Positions 27,639-36,309 of a stretch of 64,000 nt of DNA are shown here, piece after piece. The notes beneath the pieces are model-generated. The model was not told where the DNA came from. It saw only the letters and a program-made list of their open reading frames with translations, and ran no database searches. The stretch's first letter is position 1. Each line of letters opens with the position of its first letter. The translations under genes and the position numbers were made by a program. The DNA comes from Pontibacter roseus DSM 17521 (GTDB lineage Bacteria; Bacteroidota; Bacteroidia; Cytophagales; Hymenobacteraceae): positions 244,684 to 308,683 of the forward strand of contig NZ_KB890765.1 of the NCBI RefSeq assembly GCF_000373265.1. Reading direction: 5' to 3'.

Positions 27639-27749
27639 ATGTGTCTGATTCTGTTTAAGAGCTTTCCTTACAAAAACTGTTCCGCAATCCGGCTCAGGAC
27701 TTTCGTAACAATGCCTTTGTGGCTATAGTTTCGGTGCAGGGGGATAACG

Positions 27750-28799
27750 CTACGACTCCGAGTGGAAGTATACCTTGTAGAAGTGCATGCCCCGCTCCTG
27801 GTCGAAGCCTCGCTCCACATACTGCTCGCTCTGCTCCGGGTTATACCCACTGAACTTGATTTCTATCTGCGTGTCGAGTTTGATGAAGTTGCGGAATTTG
27901 CGTTTCATGTACTTCACTGTGTTCTTGTTGATGGCGAAGTCCGTGAAACCCTCGATATCTCGCTCCTCGGCAAAGGCCTGGGTATAGTTCTTGAATTTCT
28001 CGGCCGTCTCCGGCTGGTCAATCACGCTGCTAGTGAACTCCTCCAGGTCAAAGGTCTCGCTCTTGGAGAAATAGTCTACGGAGCGGCTAATAAAATCCAC
28101 CTGTGCCTTCTTGCTGTCCGTCTGGGCGAACACTTCTTCTGAAAAGTCCTTGCACAGGTTTAGGGCTGCCTTGGTATTGAAGTTAGTATCCTTCAGCTCG
28201 GCCACGTGCAGGAAGTCCTCTTTCCAGAACACGGCATCGGTGCTGTTGGCGTCCACCATTTTCACCCGGAACCCGTCCTCGGCCTGGGTGTTGAAGATGA
28301 GGCAGCCTTTATCCACGCTCTTGATGTTCACCCCAAAGTGGTAATTCATGCTCAGGTCACCGTCCTCCTCCTGGAAGGTCAGAAACGTGTCTTTGTTCTC
28401 TGATTTGAAGATACCGATGGCGTCCACGATACCGTCCTCCATCAAACAGCCCGACAGGTGCACCACGTAAAGCTCCCCGCTTTTCACCTTAGGGTGGTCC
28501 GACTGCTCATAGAGGTGGTTGAGCACGTGCACCGAGTACTCCAGGAAGTTGTGCGGCTCCGCGAACATGAGCGCCGAATAGGCAAACATCTCGTTCAGGG
28601 CGATGTCGGAGGTATGGGTGAAGCGGAAAAACTCCTCCTGCTTGAAAGGCGCTATGAAATAATTGGTCAGCAGGCTGCTCAGCTGTTCATCGCGCAGGTC
28701 CACCAACTCTTTAGATATGATGACGCCCTCATCCTTTGCCTTGTTGCCTACCCGATGTACCGCCAGCCTGTTCAGGCGCACCTGTGTTTTGTCGCTCAT
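27750..28799 (-). CDS. Nucleoid-associated protein (NdpA/YejK family)
   Basis: A 349-residue protein of the 37-kDa nucleoid-associated family. Recognisable segments: an N-terminal NRLAVHRVGNKAKDEG, the central SGCLMEDGIVDAIGIFKSEN, and a C-terminal region rich in charged residues (MKRKFRNFIKLDTQIEIKFS). Length matches the family (about 335-350). The protein is cytoplasmic and binds DNA-associated structures; its exact role is not established in this phylum. The 287-base upstream gap is AT-rich and shared with the divergent barrel protein, with one CTATACCT at 28914. Confidence 0.88.
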   Translation of the reverse strand: MSDKTQVRLNRLAVHRVGNKAKDEGVIISKELVDLRDEQLSSLLTNYFIAPFKQEEFFRFTHTSDIALNEMFAYSALMFAEPHNFLEYSVHVLNHLYEQSDHPKVKSGELYVVHLSGCLMEDGIVDAIGIFKSENKDTFLTFQEEDGDLSMNYHFGVNIKSVDKGCLIFNTQAEDGFRVKMVDANSTDAVFWKEDFLHVAELKDTNFNTKAALNLCKDFSEEVFAQTDSKKAQVDFISRSVDYFSKSETFDLEEFTSSVIDQPETAEKFKNYTQAFAEERDIEGFTDFAINKNTVKYMKRKFRNFIKLDTQIEIKFSGYNPEQSEQYVERGFDQERGMHFYKVYFHSES

Positions 28800-29086
28800 T
28801 TCTTATGGATTAAACCTGGCCTATGTCCTGGCCTGTGGGGCTGCAAATGTAAGGCGAAGTATACCCTCCGCCCAAATAAGATTTTAGTAAATACGGTCCC
28901 TGTTTTGCCATATCTATACCTCTTTAAAAATATTTTAAGCAATCAATTAGTTGATAGCTAATTATTTATACCTAAGTGTGAACTTTTTTGCTATCACCTG
29001 CATCAGTTTTGGCACGGTTCTTTCATCTGTCCAATCAAGCAGCGCAGCTTGATTTCCTGATTATTCAAATCTTAAGTACAGGTGTT

Positions 29087-29767
29087 ATGAAAAAGATATT
29101 TTTACTACTAGCCGTAGTTCTGGGAATGGCGGCTACCCAAGCAAATGCGCAGCAAAATACAGGCGTCCGATTCGGCATAAAGGCAGGCGTCAACCTGTCG
29201 GAGTGGCAAGGCGAGACCATAAACAGCGCCCAGGACCTGATGGATATGACCAATGGCTCCCTGACCCGAAAAATGAGAGAGGGCTTCCATGTGGGCGGCG
29301 TCGTGACTATACCTGTGGCGCCTGGTTTCGAGATTGAGCCGGGCCTGCTGTACTCCCAGAAGGGTATGCGCCTGGTAGGCAAAGTGCCGCTGGAGCAGTT
29401 CGATTTCCTGAACGCCCGGGTGACGGTGACCAACAAAGCCGAGTACATTGACCTGCCGTTACTGGCCAAGCTATACGTAGGGGAGGGCTTTCACATCTTT
29501 GCGGGTCCGCAGGTCTCTTACCTGCTCTCTAACAAAGTACACGTAGAGGCGGGAGCACTGGGCTTCAATGCACTTAACCAGGAATGGGATATGAAAAACG
29601 GCTTCCGTGAGTTTGATGTGGCGGCCACCGGAGGTATAGGCTATCGCTTCGCAAGCGGCCTGAACCTGAGTGCCGGCTACGACTACGGCTTGAGCCCTGT
29701 GGACAGCAACGGAAATTTCGAGACGTTCAACCGCGTTGTAAAAGCCTCAGTAGGTTTCACCTTTTAG
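29087..29767 (+). CDS. Porin-family outer-membrane beta-barrel protein
   Basis: A 226-residue outer-membrane protein typical of the PorT/OMP_b-brl_2 group: signal peptide 1-21 (TQANAQQ), opening strand VRFGIKAGVNLSEWQG, then GFEIEPGLLYSQKGMRL, YIDLPLLAKLYVGEGFHIFA and the last strand VVKASVGFTF ending in the C-terminal Phe expected for barrel assembly. The frame is open 33 codons upstream, but the signal peptide fixes the start. The stop codon TAG overlaps an AGGTATAG at 29766. Function unknown. Confidence 0.9.
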   Translation: MKKIFLLLAVVLGMAATQANAQQNTGVRFGIKAGVNLSEWQGETINSAQDLMDMTNGSLTRKMREGFHVGGVVTIPVAPGFEIEPGLLYSQKGMRLVGKVPLEQFDFLNARVTVTNKAEYIDLPLLAKLYVGEGFHIFAGPQVSYLLSNKVHVEAGALGFNALNQEWDMKNGFREFDVAATGGIGYRFASGLNLSAGYDYGLSPVDSNGNFETFNRVVKASVGFTF

Positions 29768-29821
29768 GTATAGCAGAAAGCAAAAGATAGATTGGAATTG
29801 GTAACGTGTTTTGGTGAGTTG

Positions 29822-29856
29822 AACCGGCCTCTGTAATCGACAGAGGCCGGTTTGTT
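29822..29856. terminator. 13-bp hairpin terminator
   Basis: Positions 29822-29834 pair perfectly with 29840-29852 around a 5-base loop, followed by a T-rich run. It separates the barrel gene from the convergent response regulator. Confidence 0.88.
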
Positions 29857-29882
29857 TTTATACCTAATCGGTGTAGAGGCAA

Positions 29883-30599
29883 CTAGAGCATCACGCCGTT
29901 GTGCACGCACAGCCGGTAGCCCTGACCGTGTATGTTGATGATTTCCACAGAGGGGTCCTCGCGCAGGTACTTGCGCAGTTTGGCGATGTAAACGTCCATG
30001 CTGCGTGCCGTGAAGTAGCTGTCTTCTTGCCAGATGCGCAGCAGGGCCTCCTCGCGCGGCATCACATCGTTCAGGCGCTGGCAGAGCAGGCGCAACAGCT
30101 CTGATTCCTTCGGCGACAGCTTGTGCGTCTCTCCGTTGAGGTGCAGCAGCCGGAGCTTGTACTGGAACCGGTATTGCCCGATGCTATATTCTGTCACCTC
30201 GGGCTTTTCTGCTACCTGCGCTCCCGACTTGCGATGCATAATCGCTTTTATTTTGTAGAGCAGCACCTCCGAGTCAAACGGTTTGGTGATGTAGTCATCC
30301 GCTCCAATCCGGAACCCCTCTAGCATATCCTCCTTCATACTTTTGGCTGTGAGGAAGATAAGGGGCGTTTCTGTGTCCAGTTTCTTGATTTCTCGGGCTA
30401 ATGTAAAGCCGTCCTTGCCCGGCATCATCACATCCAGGATACAAAGGTCAAACTTCCCTTTCCTAAAGGCCGTGATGGCCTGGCAGCCGTCCTGACTCAG
30501 CGTCACATGGTAATCGTGCAGCTCCAGGTAATCCTTGAGGACGATGCCAAAGTTGGGGTCGTCTTCGGCCAGCAGTATGTTCAGTCCGTTCTCAGCCAT
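29883..30599 (-). CDS. OmpR-family response regulator
   Basis: A 238-residue two-domain regulator. Receiver: acidic pocket E12-D13-D14, phospho-acceptor D56 in CILDVMMPGKDG, switch Lys in FLTAKS. C-terminal winged helix (about 130-233): LSPKESELLRLLCQRLN, MDVYIAKLRKYLREDPS and INIHGQGYRL. It lies 78 bases downstream of its sensor kinase on the same strand, so one transcript is likely. The pair looks like RprX/RprY of Bacteroides by arrangement and sequence style. Members of this family bind direct repeats spaced 10-11 bases, as seen at 32841-33014. Confidence 0.94.
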   Translation of the reverse strand: MAENGLNILLAEDDPNFGIVLKDYLELHDYHVTLSQDGCQAITAFRKGKFDLCILDVMMPGKDGFTLAREIKKLDTETPLIFLTAKSMKEDMLEGFRIGADDYITKPFDSEVLLYKIKAIMHRKSGAQVAEKPEVTEYSIGQYRFQYKLRLLHLNGETHKLSPKESELLRLLCQRLNDVMPREEALLRIWQEDSYFTARSMDVYIAKLRKYLREDPSVEIINIHGQGYRLCVHNGVML

Positions 30600-30677
30600 A
30601 GTATGGTTCGCTTTGCGGTGGATGATATGCTAAAGATGCCAGCACAGCGCGAAAGGCTGCACTTGCCAGGAAAAAAA

Positions 30678-32801
30678 TTATGTGTTAAAGGGCAGGAAAA
30701 CTTCGAATCGGCTGCCTCTGCCGAGTTCGCTCTGCAGACGTACCTGTCCATGGTGTGCTTTCACGATGGCCTTGACATAGCTAAGACCCAACCCAAAGCC
30801 TTTCACGTTGTGCAGGTTGCCCGTAGGAACCCGGTAGAATTTTTCAAACACACGCATCTGGGTGTCACGCGTCATGCCCATACCTTTGTCCTCCACTGCC
30901 AGCAGAATGCCGCCCTCCACGTTCTGGGTCACCAGCCGTATGTCCGGGCTATTGGGAGAGTACTTATTGGCATTGTCGAGCAGGTTGCAGATGACGTTGT
31001 AGGCGTGCACCTCGTCCAGTTTCAGCTCGTGTTCCAGGGCATTCAATTGGGCTGTAACCTGGCCCAGGCGCTCTTCCACCTGCAGGCGAATGCTCTCTAC
31101 TGCTTTCACGACCAGCGCATGCAGGTCCACAGGCTGCAGGTTCATCTTGAACTCGTTCTTCTCGAGTTGCGCGATTTGCAGCACGTTCTCCACCTGCACG
31201 TTCATGCGCTTGTTCTCCTGGCGGATGATGTTGGTGTAGTACTGTATCTTGTCGGGGTTGCTGTATACCCTGGGGTTGGCGATGGAATCCGTGGCAAGCG
31301 AGATGGTGGCAATCGGCGTCTTGAACTCGTGCGTCATGTTGTTGATGAAGTCGTTCTTCATCTCCGAAAGCTTCTTCTGCTTGAAGATGATGTGGATGGT
31401 GGTGCCAAAGGTGGCCACTATCACCAGCGTGAAGACCGCTGAGAACAGCAGCATCACCCAAAGCGACTGCAAGGCATAGGTCTGGCTATCAGGAAAGTAT
31501 ACAGCCAGGTAGTCGGGCTTATCCCAGATGTCGTTTGGGAAGAGATTGGCTTTGTAGGTAGCAAAGTCATCTGATTTGGCGGCGGCAATATGCGCGGCAG
31601 CCACCGTGTCCTGTTGGCCGGAAAGCACCCAATACCCGAAGTCCAGGCAGATACCTTTGTTGTTAAGTTCGGACTTCAGCATGGGTTGCAGGTTAGCCAG
31701 GTTGAGGCGCTCCTGCAGTGGCACATCCTTAGACACGTATTCCACCACCATCTTCTCCACCACGTTGTTCAGTTTCTCTTTTTTGGCTTCCACCTTCAGG
31801 GGGTCAGGTATAGCAGGTGGCTCCGGTGTAGGGGGAGTCGGTTTGGGGGTTTCCTTGGCGGCAGCACGTCCTCTGGCAGGTTTCTCCTGCAGGGCCTGGG
31901 CCTCCTGGAGTGGGGTAACAGGTCTGTACAACACCCTGCCTGGAATGGCAGACAGGCTGGCCAACTGCTGCTCCTGCAGCCTTGTTGCCGCCCTCTGTAC
32001 CACAAACACACTGTCCCGAATCACGTTGATGGCGGCTATCTCCTCTTGTTTGAGGCGCACATGAGGCACACGCTGGCGCAGGAGGCTATCCAGGTGCAGG
32101 GCAATGTACTGAAGTGTGTCTACAGATATCCGTATGGGGGTGTTGTTGAGCTGACGGCGGTAGGTGATGGTACCTTCGGTCAGGTGGTCGAAATGGATGG
32201 AGCCATTGCCTCTCGCTTTGGCCAGCCGGATTGAATCACCGACAAGGCTACGGACTGCGACCACTTGCTCCAGCTGTTTCTGAGAGAGGCGTATACCTTG
32301 TGGAACCTGCTGGAGGTACCGCTCCAGGTACGCCGAATCAGGGATTGCGTAGCTGAACTGCAAGTAGTTGTTGCCTTTGCCCTGTTGGGTATTGGGTTGC
32401 TCAGCATAGGTCCAGACGGTTCCGGATTGTAGAGGATTCTCCTCCTGGGTGGCTGCTTCAGAGCGGGCGGCTTCCTGATGCCTTTTTTTATTTTCTCGAG
32501 GACCTGACTTCGCTGCTTTTTCCTCAGGAGCCGTTTGCTCCGGAAGAGGGGGAGTTGCAGGTATAGCAGCCGGCACCTGGGGAGCGTGCTGCAGCGTAGC
32601 CATGCCGTTGGCCACAGCCGATACAGCCTCACGCGTCTCCAGCTTTTCCACCACGCGTGTGAGCGCCTCATGCACGCTGCGGTCAAACTGCTCCTGCTTC
32701 ACCCGGATAGCATCCGAAATCCAGTACAGCTGCAAGCCCACCACACCAAGCAGCGAAATGCTCATCAGCACGATTACCCCAATGATAGTTGACTTGCTCA
32801 T
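30678..32801 (-). CDS. Membrane sensor histidine kinase
   Basis: A 707-residue kinase. TM1 at about 7-27, a long periplasmic region (about 30-450) without a known sensor fold and with Pro/Ala/Lys-rich low-complexity stretches around 80-130 and 300-340, TM2 at about 440-465 (LLFSAVFTLVIVATFG), then HisKA with H491 (MTHEFKTP) and HATPase with N, G1 and G2 boxes (NLLDNANKYS, VEDKGMGM, GFGLGLSYVKAI). It phosphorylates the adjacent regulator. The periplasmic region is larger than usual for RprX-like kinases. A TAAATTTG box on its strand (32806-32813) nearly touches the start codon, hinting at a very short leader. Confidence 0.93.
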   Translation of the reverse strand: MSKSTIIGVIVLMSISLLGVVGLQLYWISDAIRVKQEQFDRSVHEALTRVVEKLETREAVSAVANGMATLQHAPQVPAAIPATPPLPEQTAPEEKAAKSGPRENKKRHQEAARSEAATQEENPLQSGTVWTYAEQPNTQQGKGNNYLQFSYAIPDSAYLERYLQQVPQGIRLSQKQLEQVVAVRSLVGDSIRLAKARGNGSIHFDHLTEGTITYRRQLNNTPIRISVDTLQYIALHLDSLLRQRVPHVRLKQEEIAAINVIRDSVFVVQRAATRLQEQQLASLSAIPGRVLYRPVTPLQEAQALQEKPARGRAAAKETPKPTPPTPEPPAIPDPLKVEAKKEKLNNVVEKMVVEYVSKDVPLQERLNLANLQPMLKSELNNKGICLDFGYWVLSGQQDTVAAAHIAAAKSDDFATYKANLFPNDIWDKPDYLAVYFPDSQTYALQSLWVMLLFSAVFTLVIVATFGTTIHIIFKQKKLSEMKNDFINNMTHEFKTPIATISLATDSIANPRVYSNPDKIQYYTNIIRQENKRMNVQVENVLQIAQLEKNEFKMNLQPVDLHALVVKAVESIRLQVEERLGQVTAQLNALEHELKLDEVHAYNVICNLLDNANKYSPNSPDIRLVTQNVEGGILLAVEDKGMGMTRDTQMRVFEKFYRVPTGNLHNVKGFGLGLSYVKAIVKAHHGQVRLQSELGRGSRFEVFLPFNT

Positions 32802-32840
32802 ATAACAAATTTACGTTTTTAGAAGAGTTTGTCCAGATAT

Positions 32841-33014
32841 TTAACTTTTCTTTAACGCTAGCAGGAAAAATTTGCAGCCGAAGCCAAGCTGTTGATAGTG
32901 AACGACAAGCAAATCAGGGGGAGCAGCGACGGCAACTTTGACCTCCATTTTCATGGAAAGGGTCATCTTCTTTTTATTTAACTTTTTCTTAACAGATTTT
33001 AACCTCTTGTTAAC
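32841..33014 (+). promoter_or_regulatory. Phased TTAAC direct repeats: candidate response-regulator operator
   Basis: TTAAC begins at 32841, 32852, 32978, 32989, 32999 and 33010, giving spacings of 11 in the first group and 11, 10, 11 in the second, all on one strand. One-turn direct repeats are the usual binding pattern of OmpR/PhoB-type regulators, and this gap divides the kinase/regulator operon from a divergent secreted-protein gene. The last repeat ends 22 bases before a TAAATTTG -7 box. The binding protein is inferred. Confidence 0.6.
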
Positions 33015-33036
33015 GCTAGCGCGCTCGCACTCTGCG

Positions 33037-33044
33037 TAAATTTG
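33037..33044 (+). promoter_or_regulatory. Candidate -7 promoter box (TAAATTTG)
   Basis: Matches the Bacteroidota TAnnTTTG box, 34 bases before the ATG at 33078. No TTTG -33 box is seen at the right distance; the TTAAC repeats occupy that place, which would fit activator-dependent transcription. Confidence 0.5.
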
Positions 33045-33077
33045 GGAAACGATGTACAAGTCCTAATCCCCAATACT

Positions 33078-34175
33078 ATGAACCTAGCCACCATTCTCCA
33101 ATTCTTGCTGAAGCTGTTCCTCCTGCTCCTGACAGCGCTGCTGCCCCTGCACCAGGTGCTGGCTCAGGACGCAAAGACCGATGAAAAGAAAGTGCGCGTT
33201 AAGATAATCCGCACCATGAACGGGAAGATGGAAATGGTGGATACCACCATCACGGCACCTGACCAGGTGACACTGCTGCAGGGCATCAAAGGAATCAGGC
33301 TGGACACGGCCGCCCTGCGCGGACTGGAAGGTAGGATGAAGACCCTGCTGGTAGATGTGGACCATCCTGACTTGCATGAAATGGCCAAAACCCTGCGCGC
33401 GGATACAGCTCAACTGCGCAGGTTGCGGGAGGTGCGGGTGCAGATGATAGGGGCTGACTCGTTGATGCGTGTGATGGAAAAGCGTTTCGAAATCATCAAA
33501 ATTGATAGCCTGTCCGGCACCGGCCAGGTGGTGCCGCGCATTTACTTCAGAAACGATACGGCAGGCGCTATGCGGCTGAAGGAGGGAGAGGCAATAAGCG
33601 CAATCAACCCGAATAAGATAGACCGCATTGTGGTGGACCGCATAAAAGGCCGGCACAAAACAGACTCGCTGCTGCTGAAGGAAGGCAAATCCTATGTCAG
33701 AATCAACACCGACGACAAAACAGGCGACCACAAGGTATACCGCATTGATGCCGATGGCAATGAGATGGAGGTGAAAGCAGAAGACGTGGGGGTGAGCTTT
33801 GCCGGTCGAGGCAGGGTCATCTACTTTGTCAGGGCGCAGGTAGAGGACGCCACAGCCGAGGAGAAGAAGCAGCTGAAGGAAGCCGGAGCCCCTGTCGAGA
33901 TGAAGGCTAAAGAGGAGCTGAAGGTGGAAGAGATAAACTACTACCCCAACCCGAACAATGGCCGGTTCAAGCTCAGCTTCACGCTCAAAAACAAAGGAAC
34001 CACTGTGGTCCGCATCATGGACAGCAAAGGCGATGAAGTGTTTGTAGATACGGTGGAGAAGCTCTCAGGCGAGTATAGCCGCGAGATTGATATCTCTCCC
34101 TTCGGACCTGGCATCTATTACCTGCAGGTGGCGCAAAATGACCGGTACCATACCAAAAAACTGTTGGTGCAATAA
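33078..34175 (+). CDS. Secreted T9SS protein of unknown function, divergent from the two-component system
   Basis: A 365-residue protein: signal peptide about 1-28 (LLPLHQVLAQD), a charged central part with no recognised fold, and a T9SS type A sorting domain (about 285-365: YYPNPNNGRFKLSF, then GPGIYYLQVAQND and KKLLVQ). The central part repeats short units with IRLDTAALRGLEGRM and LRADTAQLRRLREV about 50 residues apart, and KIDRIVVDRIKG/RHKTDSLLL. I know no function. Shared regulatory DNA with the kinase operon makes it a likely target or partner of that system. The frame is open to a TTG at 33042; the signal peptide fixes the ATG at 33078. Confidence 0.75.
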   Translation: MNLATILQFLLKLFLLLLTALLPLHQVLAQDAKTDEKKVRVKIIRTMNGKMEMVDTTITAPDQVTLLQGIKGIRLDTAALRGLEGRMKTLLVDVDHPDLHEMAKTLRADTAQLRRLREVRVQMIGADSLMRVMEKRFEIIKIDSLSGTGQVVPRIYFRNDTAGAMRLKEGEAISAINPNKIDRIVVDRIKGRHKTDSLLLKEGKSYVRINTDDKTGDHKVYRIDADGNEMEVKAEDVGVSFAGRGRVIYFVRAQVEDATAEEKKQLKEAGAPVEMKAKEELKVEEINYYPNPNNGRFKLSFTLKNKGTTVVRIMDSKGDEVFVDTVEKLSGEYSREIDISPFGPGIYYLQVAQNDRYHTKKLLVQ

Positions 34176-34206
34176 AAATAGAGAGTGAAATAGAGTGGTT
34201 TCGTCT

Positions 34207-34238
34207 GAAAGCCCGGTGCTGTCTAGCGCCGGGCTTTC
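34207..34238 (+). terminator. 14-bp hairpin terminator
   Basis: Positions 34207-34220 pair with 34225-34238 around a 4-base loop, with one G-T wobble. Only a weak T-run follows. It closes the T9SS gene. Confidence 0.75.
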
Positions 34239-34299
34239 TGCGTTCTGAACCCTTAGCATGCGCTGGCAGTAAAAGAAGTGAGCCTATACCTATCCTGCC

Positions 34300-35307
34300 A
34301 TGAAAATCAAAATCCGAAGTCTTGTGACGCTGCTCCTGCTGTTAGCGGCCTTTAGCCAACTGCAGGCGCAGCAAAAGCAGGCCATTTACAACGCCACCCT
34401 GGACGACTACGCTTATCGTTACCCTGTCAGTCACTTTGAAGTGGAGCAGGAAGGGGAGAAGCACCGGATGGCCTACATGGATGTGGCGCCCTCCCTGAAG
34501 GTGCAGAACCCGCAGACAGTGGTCCTGCTGCATGGCAAGAACTTCATGGGCGCCTATTGGCAGGAGACTATCCGGTTTCTGGCGACCAACGGCTACCGGG
34601 TGGTGGTGCCAGACCAGTTGGGTTTCGGTAAGTCAGACAAAGCGAACGTGCACTACAGTTTCCATCAACTTGCCCAGCACACCCGTGATTTGCTGGAGAG
34701 CCTGAAGATACAAAACGCCGTGGTCGTAGGCCACTCCATGGGCGGGATGCTAGCCACCCGGTTCGCGCTCCTATACCCGGATATGACGCATAAACTCGTT
34801 CTCGAGAACCCAATCGGACTGGAAGACTACCGGATGATGGTACCCTACAAAAATCTGGACGAGCTATACCAGGAGGAACTCCGGCGGACGGAACAGGGCA
34901 TACGCAACTACCACAAAACCTATTATACCTCCTGGAAGCCCGCCTTTGATGAATGGGTGCGTGTGCCGGCGGGGCAACTGCGCGGTGCCGACTATCCGAT
35001 GGTGGCGCGGGTGGCTGCCATGACCTATGCCATGATATACGAACAACCTGTCGTGCATGAGTTCAGCCAGTTGCAAGTACCGGCCCTGCTTATCATCGGG
35101 CAGGAGGACCGCACGGTGGTGGGGAAAGCGTACATTCAGGAGGAAGAGAAGCGGAAGCAGTATGGGCAGTATCCCTTGCTGGGCAAGCAGGCGGCTGAAG
35201 CCATACCTAACGCAAAACTGGTGGAGCTGAACGGAGTAGGACACATCCCGCACCTGGAGGCGACGGAACAATTCCATAAGTCACTTCTGGAGTTTCTGAA
35301 GCAGTGA
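34300..35307 (+). CDS. Exported alpha/beta hydrolase
   Basis: A 335-residue serine hydrolase of the alpha/beta fold with signal peptide 1-23 (QLQAQQ). Catalytic triad by position: S146 in VGHSMGGM, D270 in GQEDRTVVG, H315 in GVGHIPHLE. The oxyanion segment is LLHGKNFMGAYW. Cap helices lie at about 185-235. The overall pattern suits epoxide-hydrolase or dehalogenase-like lipid/ester hydrolases located in the periplasm; no substrate can be named. An AGGTATAG complement lies just before the gene (34284). Confidence 0.88.
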   Translation: MKIKIRSLVTLLLLLAAFSQLQAQQKQAIYNATLDDYAYRYPVSHFEVEQEGEKHRMAYMDVAPSLKVQNPQTVVLLHGKNFMGAYWQETIRFLATNGYRVVVPDQLGFGKSDKANVHYSFHQLAQHTRDLLESLKIQNAVVVGHSMGGMLATRFALLYPDMTHKLVLENPIGLEDYRMMVPYKNLDELYQEELRRTEQGIRNYHKTYYTSWKPAFDEWVRVPAGQLRGADYPMVARVAAMTYAMIYEQPVVHEFSQLQVPALLIIGQEDRTVVGKAYIQEEEKRKQYGQYPLLGKQAAEAIPNAKLVELNGVGHIPHLEATEQFHKSLLEFLKQ

Positions 35308-35318
35308 TAAGTGGAGAA

Positions 35319-35546
35319 TCAATGGTGGTGGTGATGGTCTTGGTCGCTGGGTTTGCTGTTCAGATTGGCCAAGGTGCCTGCCCCGAAGAAAACAAACCAG
35401 CACAGGTATAGCGCGCTGAAACTCTCGATGCTCTTGCCAATCAGCAGCAGTATCAGGTTCGCCACAATCGTCATCACCAGGCCTGTCGCCGCTACAAACT
35501 GGTAGGAGTTCATCTCCCGGGGGTCGTAAATTTTGGAAAGTTTCAT
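35319..35546 (-). CDS. Small two-helix membrane protein with a natural poly-His tail
   Basis: A 75-residue protein starting MKLSKIYDPREMNSYQF, with two membrane helices (about 18-38 and 45-62) and a C-terminus ending DQDHHHHH. The terminal His run could bind metal or simply be a low-complexity end. The frame is open upstream to 35687, but that part does not look like protein. I know no family. It overlaps no gene and is convergent with the hydrolase 11 bases away. Confidence 0.65.
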   Translation of the reverse strand: MKLSKIYDPREMNSYQFVAATGLVMTIVANLILLLIGKSIESFSALYLCWFVFFGAGTLANLNSKPSDQDHHHHH

Positions 35547-35815
35547 GTTCCTTGCTGCTAATGTTACAGGTGTAACGCTTTTGAGGCAACAGTGGTGCCA
35601 CTGCATTGAATTATCTCTGCAAAGATAGCATATAACGCTAGAATCTATAACAGGTATAGCCCTCGTGGGCAGCACCTGCAAATACAATGGGCTCAGCTGT
35701 AGCCAAGTGAGTTACAGGCACAAAAGCGAGGGATTGTTCTGACAGGTATAGGCTGCCCGTTCTAACTGAACCACACCGGGAGCGTATACACAAAGGAAAC
35801 TAAACGTTTAGCGAC

Positions 35816-36187
35816 ATGTCAATCAGAGAAGAAGATCAGCAAAATACGCCCAATAAACCCAAAAACGTAAACGAAGAGCACCGCAAAGGCCAGACTATGG
35901 GCAACAAACCCGACCCGTCGGCCAAGCGCAACGTAGGCTATGGTGGAGCCCTGGAGCGGGCCGACCAGAAAGACAGTCTGGAGAACCTGCACATTGGAGG
36001 CGACGAAACCACGGGCTACGGCGCCAACAACCCGAACAGCACAGAGGAATTCGCGCAGGGCCCTGGCTTTGAGTTCGAAGGTAGCGACACTGCTATGGAC
36101 GACGAGGTAAACGGCATCAGAAGCAGGCCACAGGAGCTGGGAGACAAGGATACGAAGCCAAGCGACAGCGAACAGAACAGAATCTAG
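35816..36187 (+). CDS. Hydrophilic disordered protein (hydrophilin-like)
   Basis: A 123-residue protein with almost no hydrophobic runs, rich in Asn, Glu, Asp, Gly and Lys (NEEHRKGQTMGNKPDPSA, NVGYGGALERADQKDS). No signal peptide. Such proteins are often stress- or desiccation-linked in soil Bacteroidota, and composition is the only evidence here. It ends at a very strong bidirectional terminator. Two AGGTATAG copies (35652, 35744) lie upstream. Confidence 0.7.
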   Translation: MSIREEDQQNTPNKPKNVNEEHRKGQTMGNKPDPSAKRNVGYGGALERADQKDSLENLHIGGDETTGYGANNPNSTEEFAQGPGFEFEGSDTAMDDEVNGIRSRPQELGDKDTKPSDSEQNRI

Positions 36188-36250
36188 AACCCCCAATTGC
36201 AGCAGCAGCCGGTGCAGACGCAGCGGCTGCTGCTGTTTTGTATTGGTTGT

Positions 36251-36296
36251 AAAAAAGAGACCCCCGCTATACAGGTATAGCGGGGGTCTCTTTTTT
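36251..36296. terminator. 22-bp perfect bidirectional terminator with AGGTATAG at its tip
   Basis: Positions 36251-36272 are the exact reverse complement of 36275-36296, including A6 on the left and T6 on the right, so it works for both convergent genes. The tip includes AGGTATAG (36273). The last pairs cannot close a 2-base loop, so the real loop is about 6 bases. Confidence 0.93.
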
Positions 36297-36309
36297 ATCT
36301 GGCTTCTGC

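Noticed and set aside
30507..31442. Plus-strand open frame (311 codons)
   Set aside because: Antisense to the kinase and regulator genes; Val/His/Leu-rich shadow.
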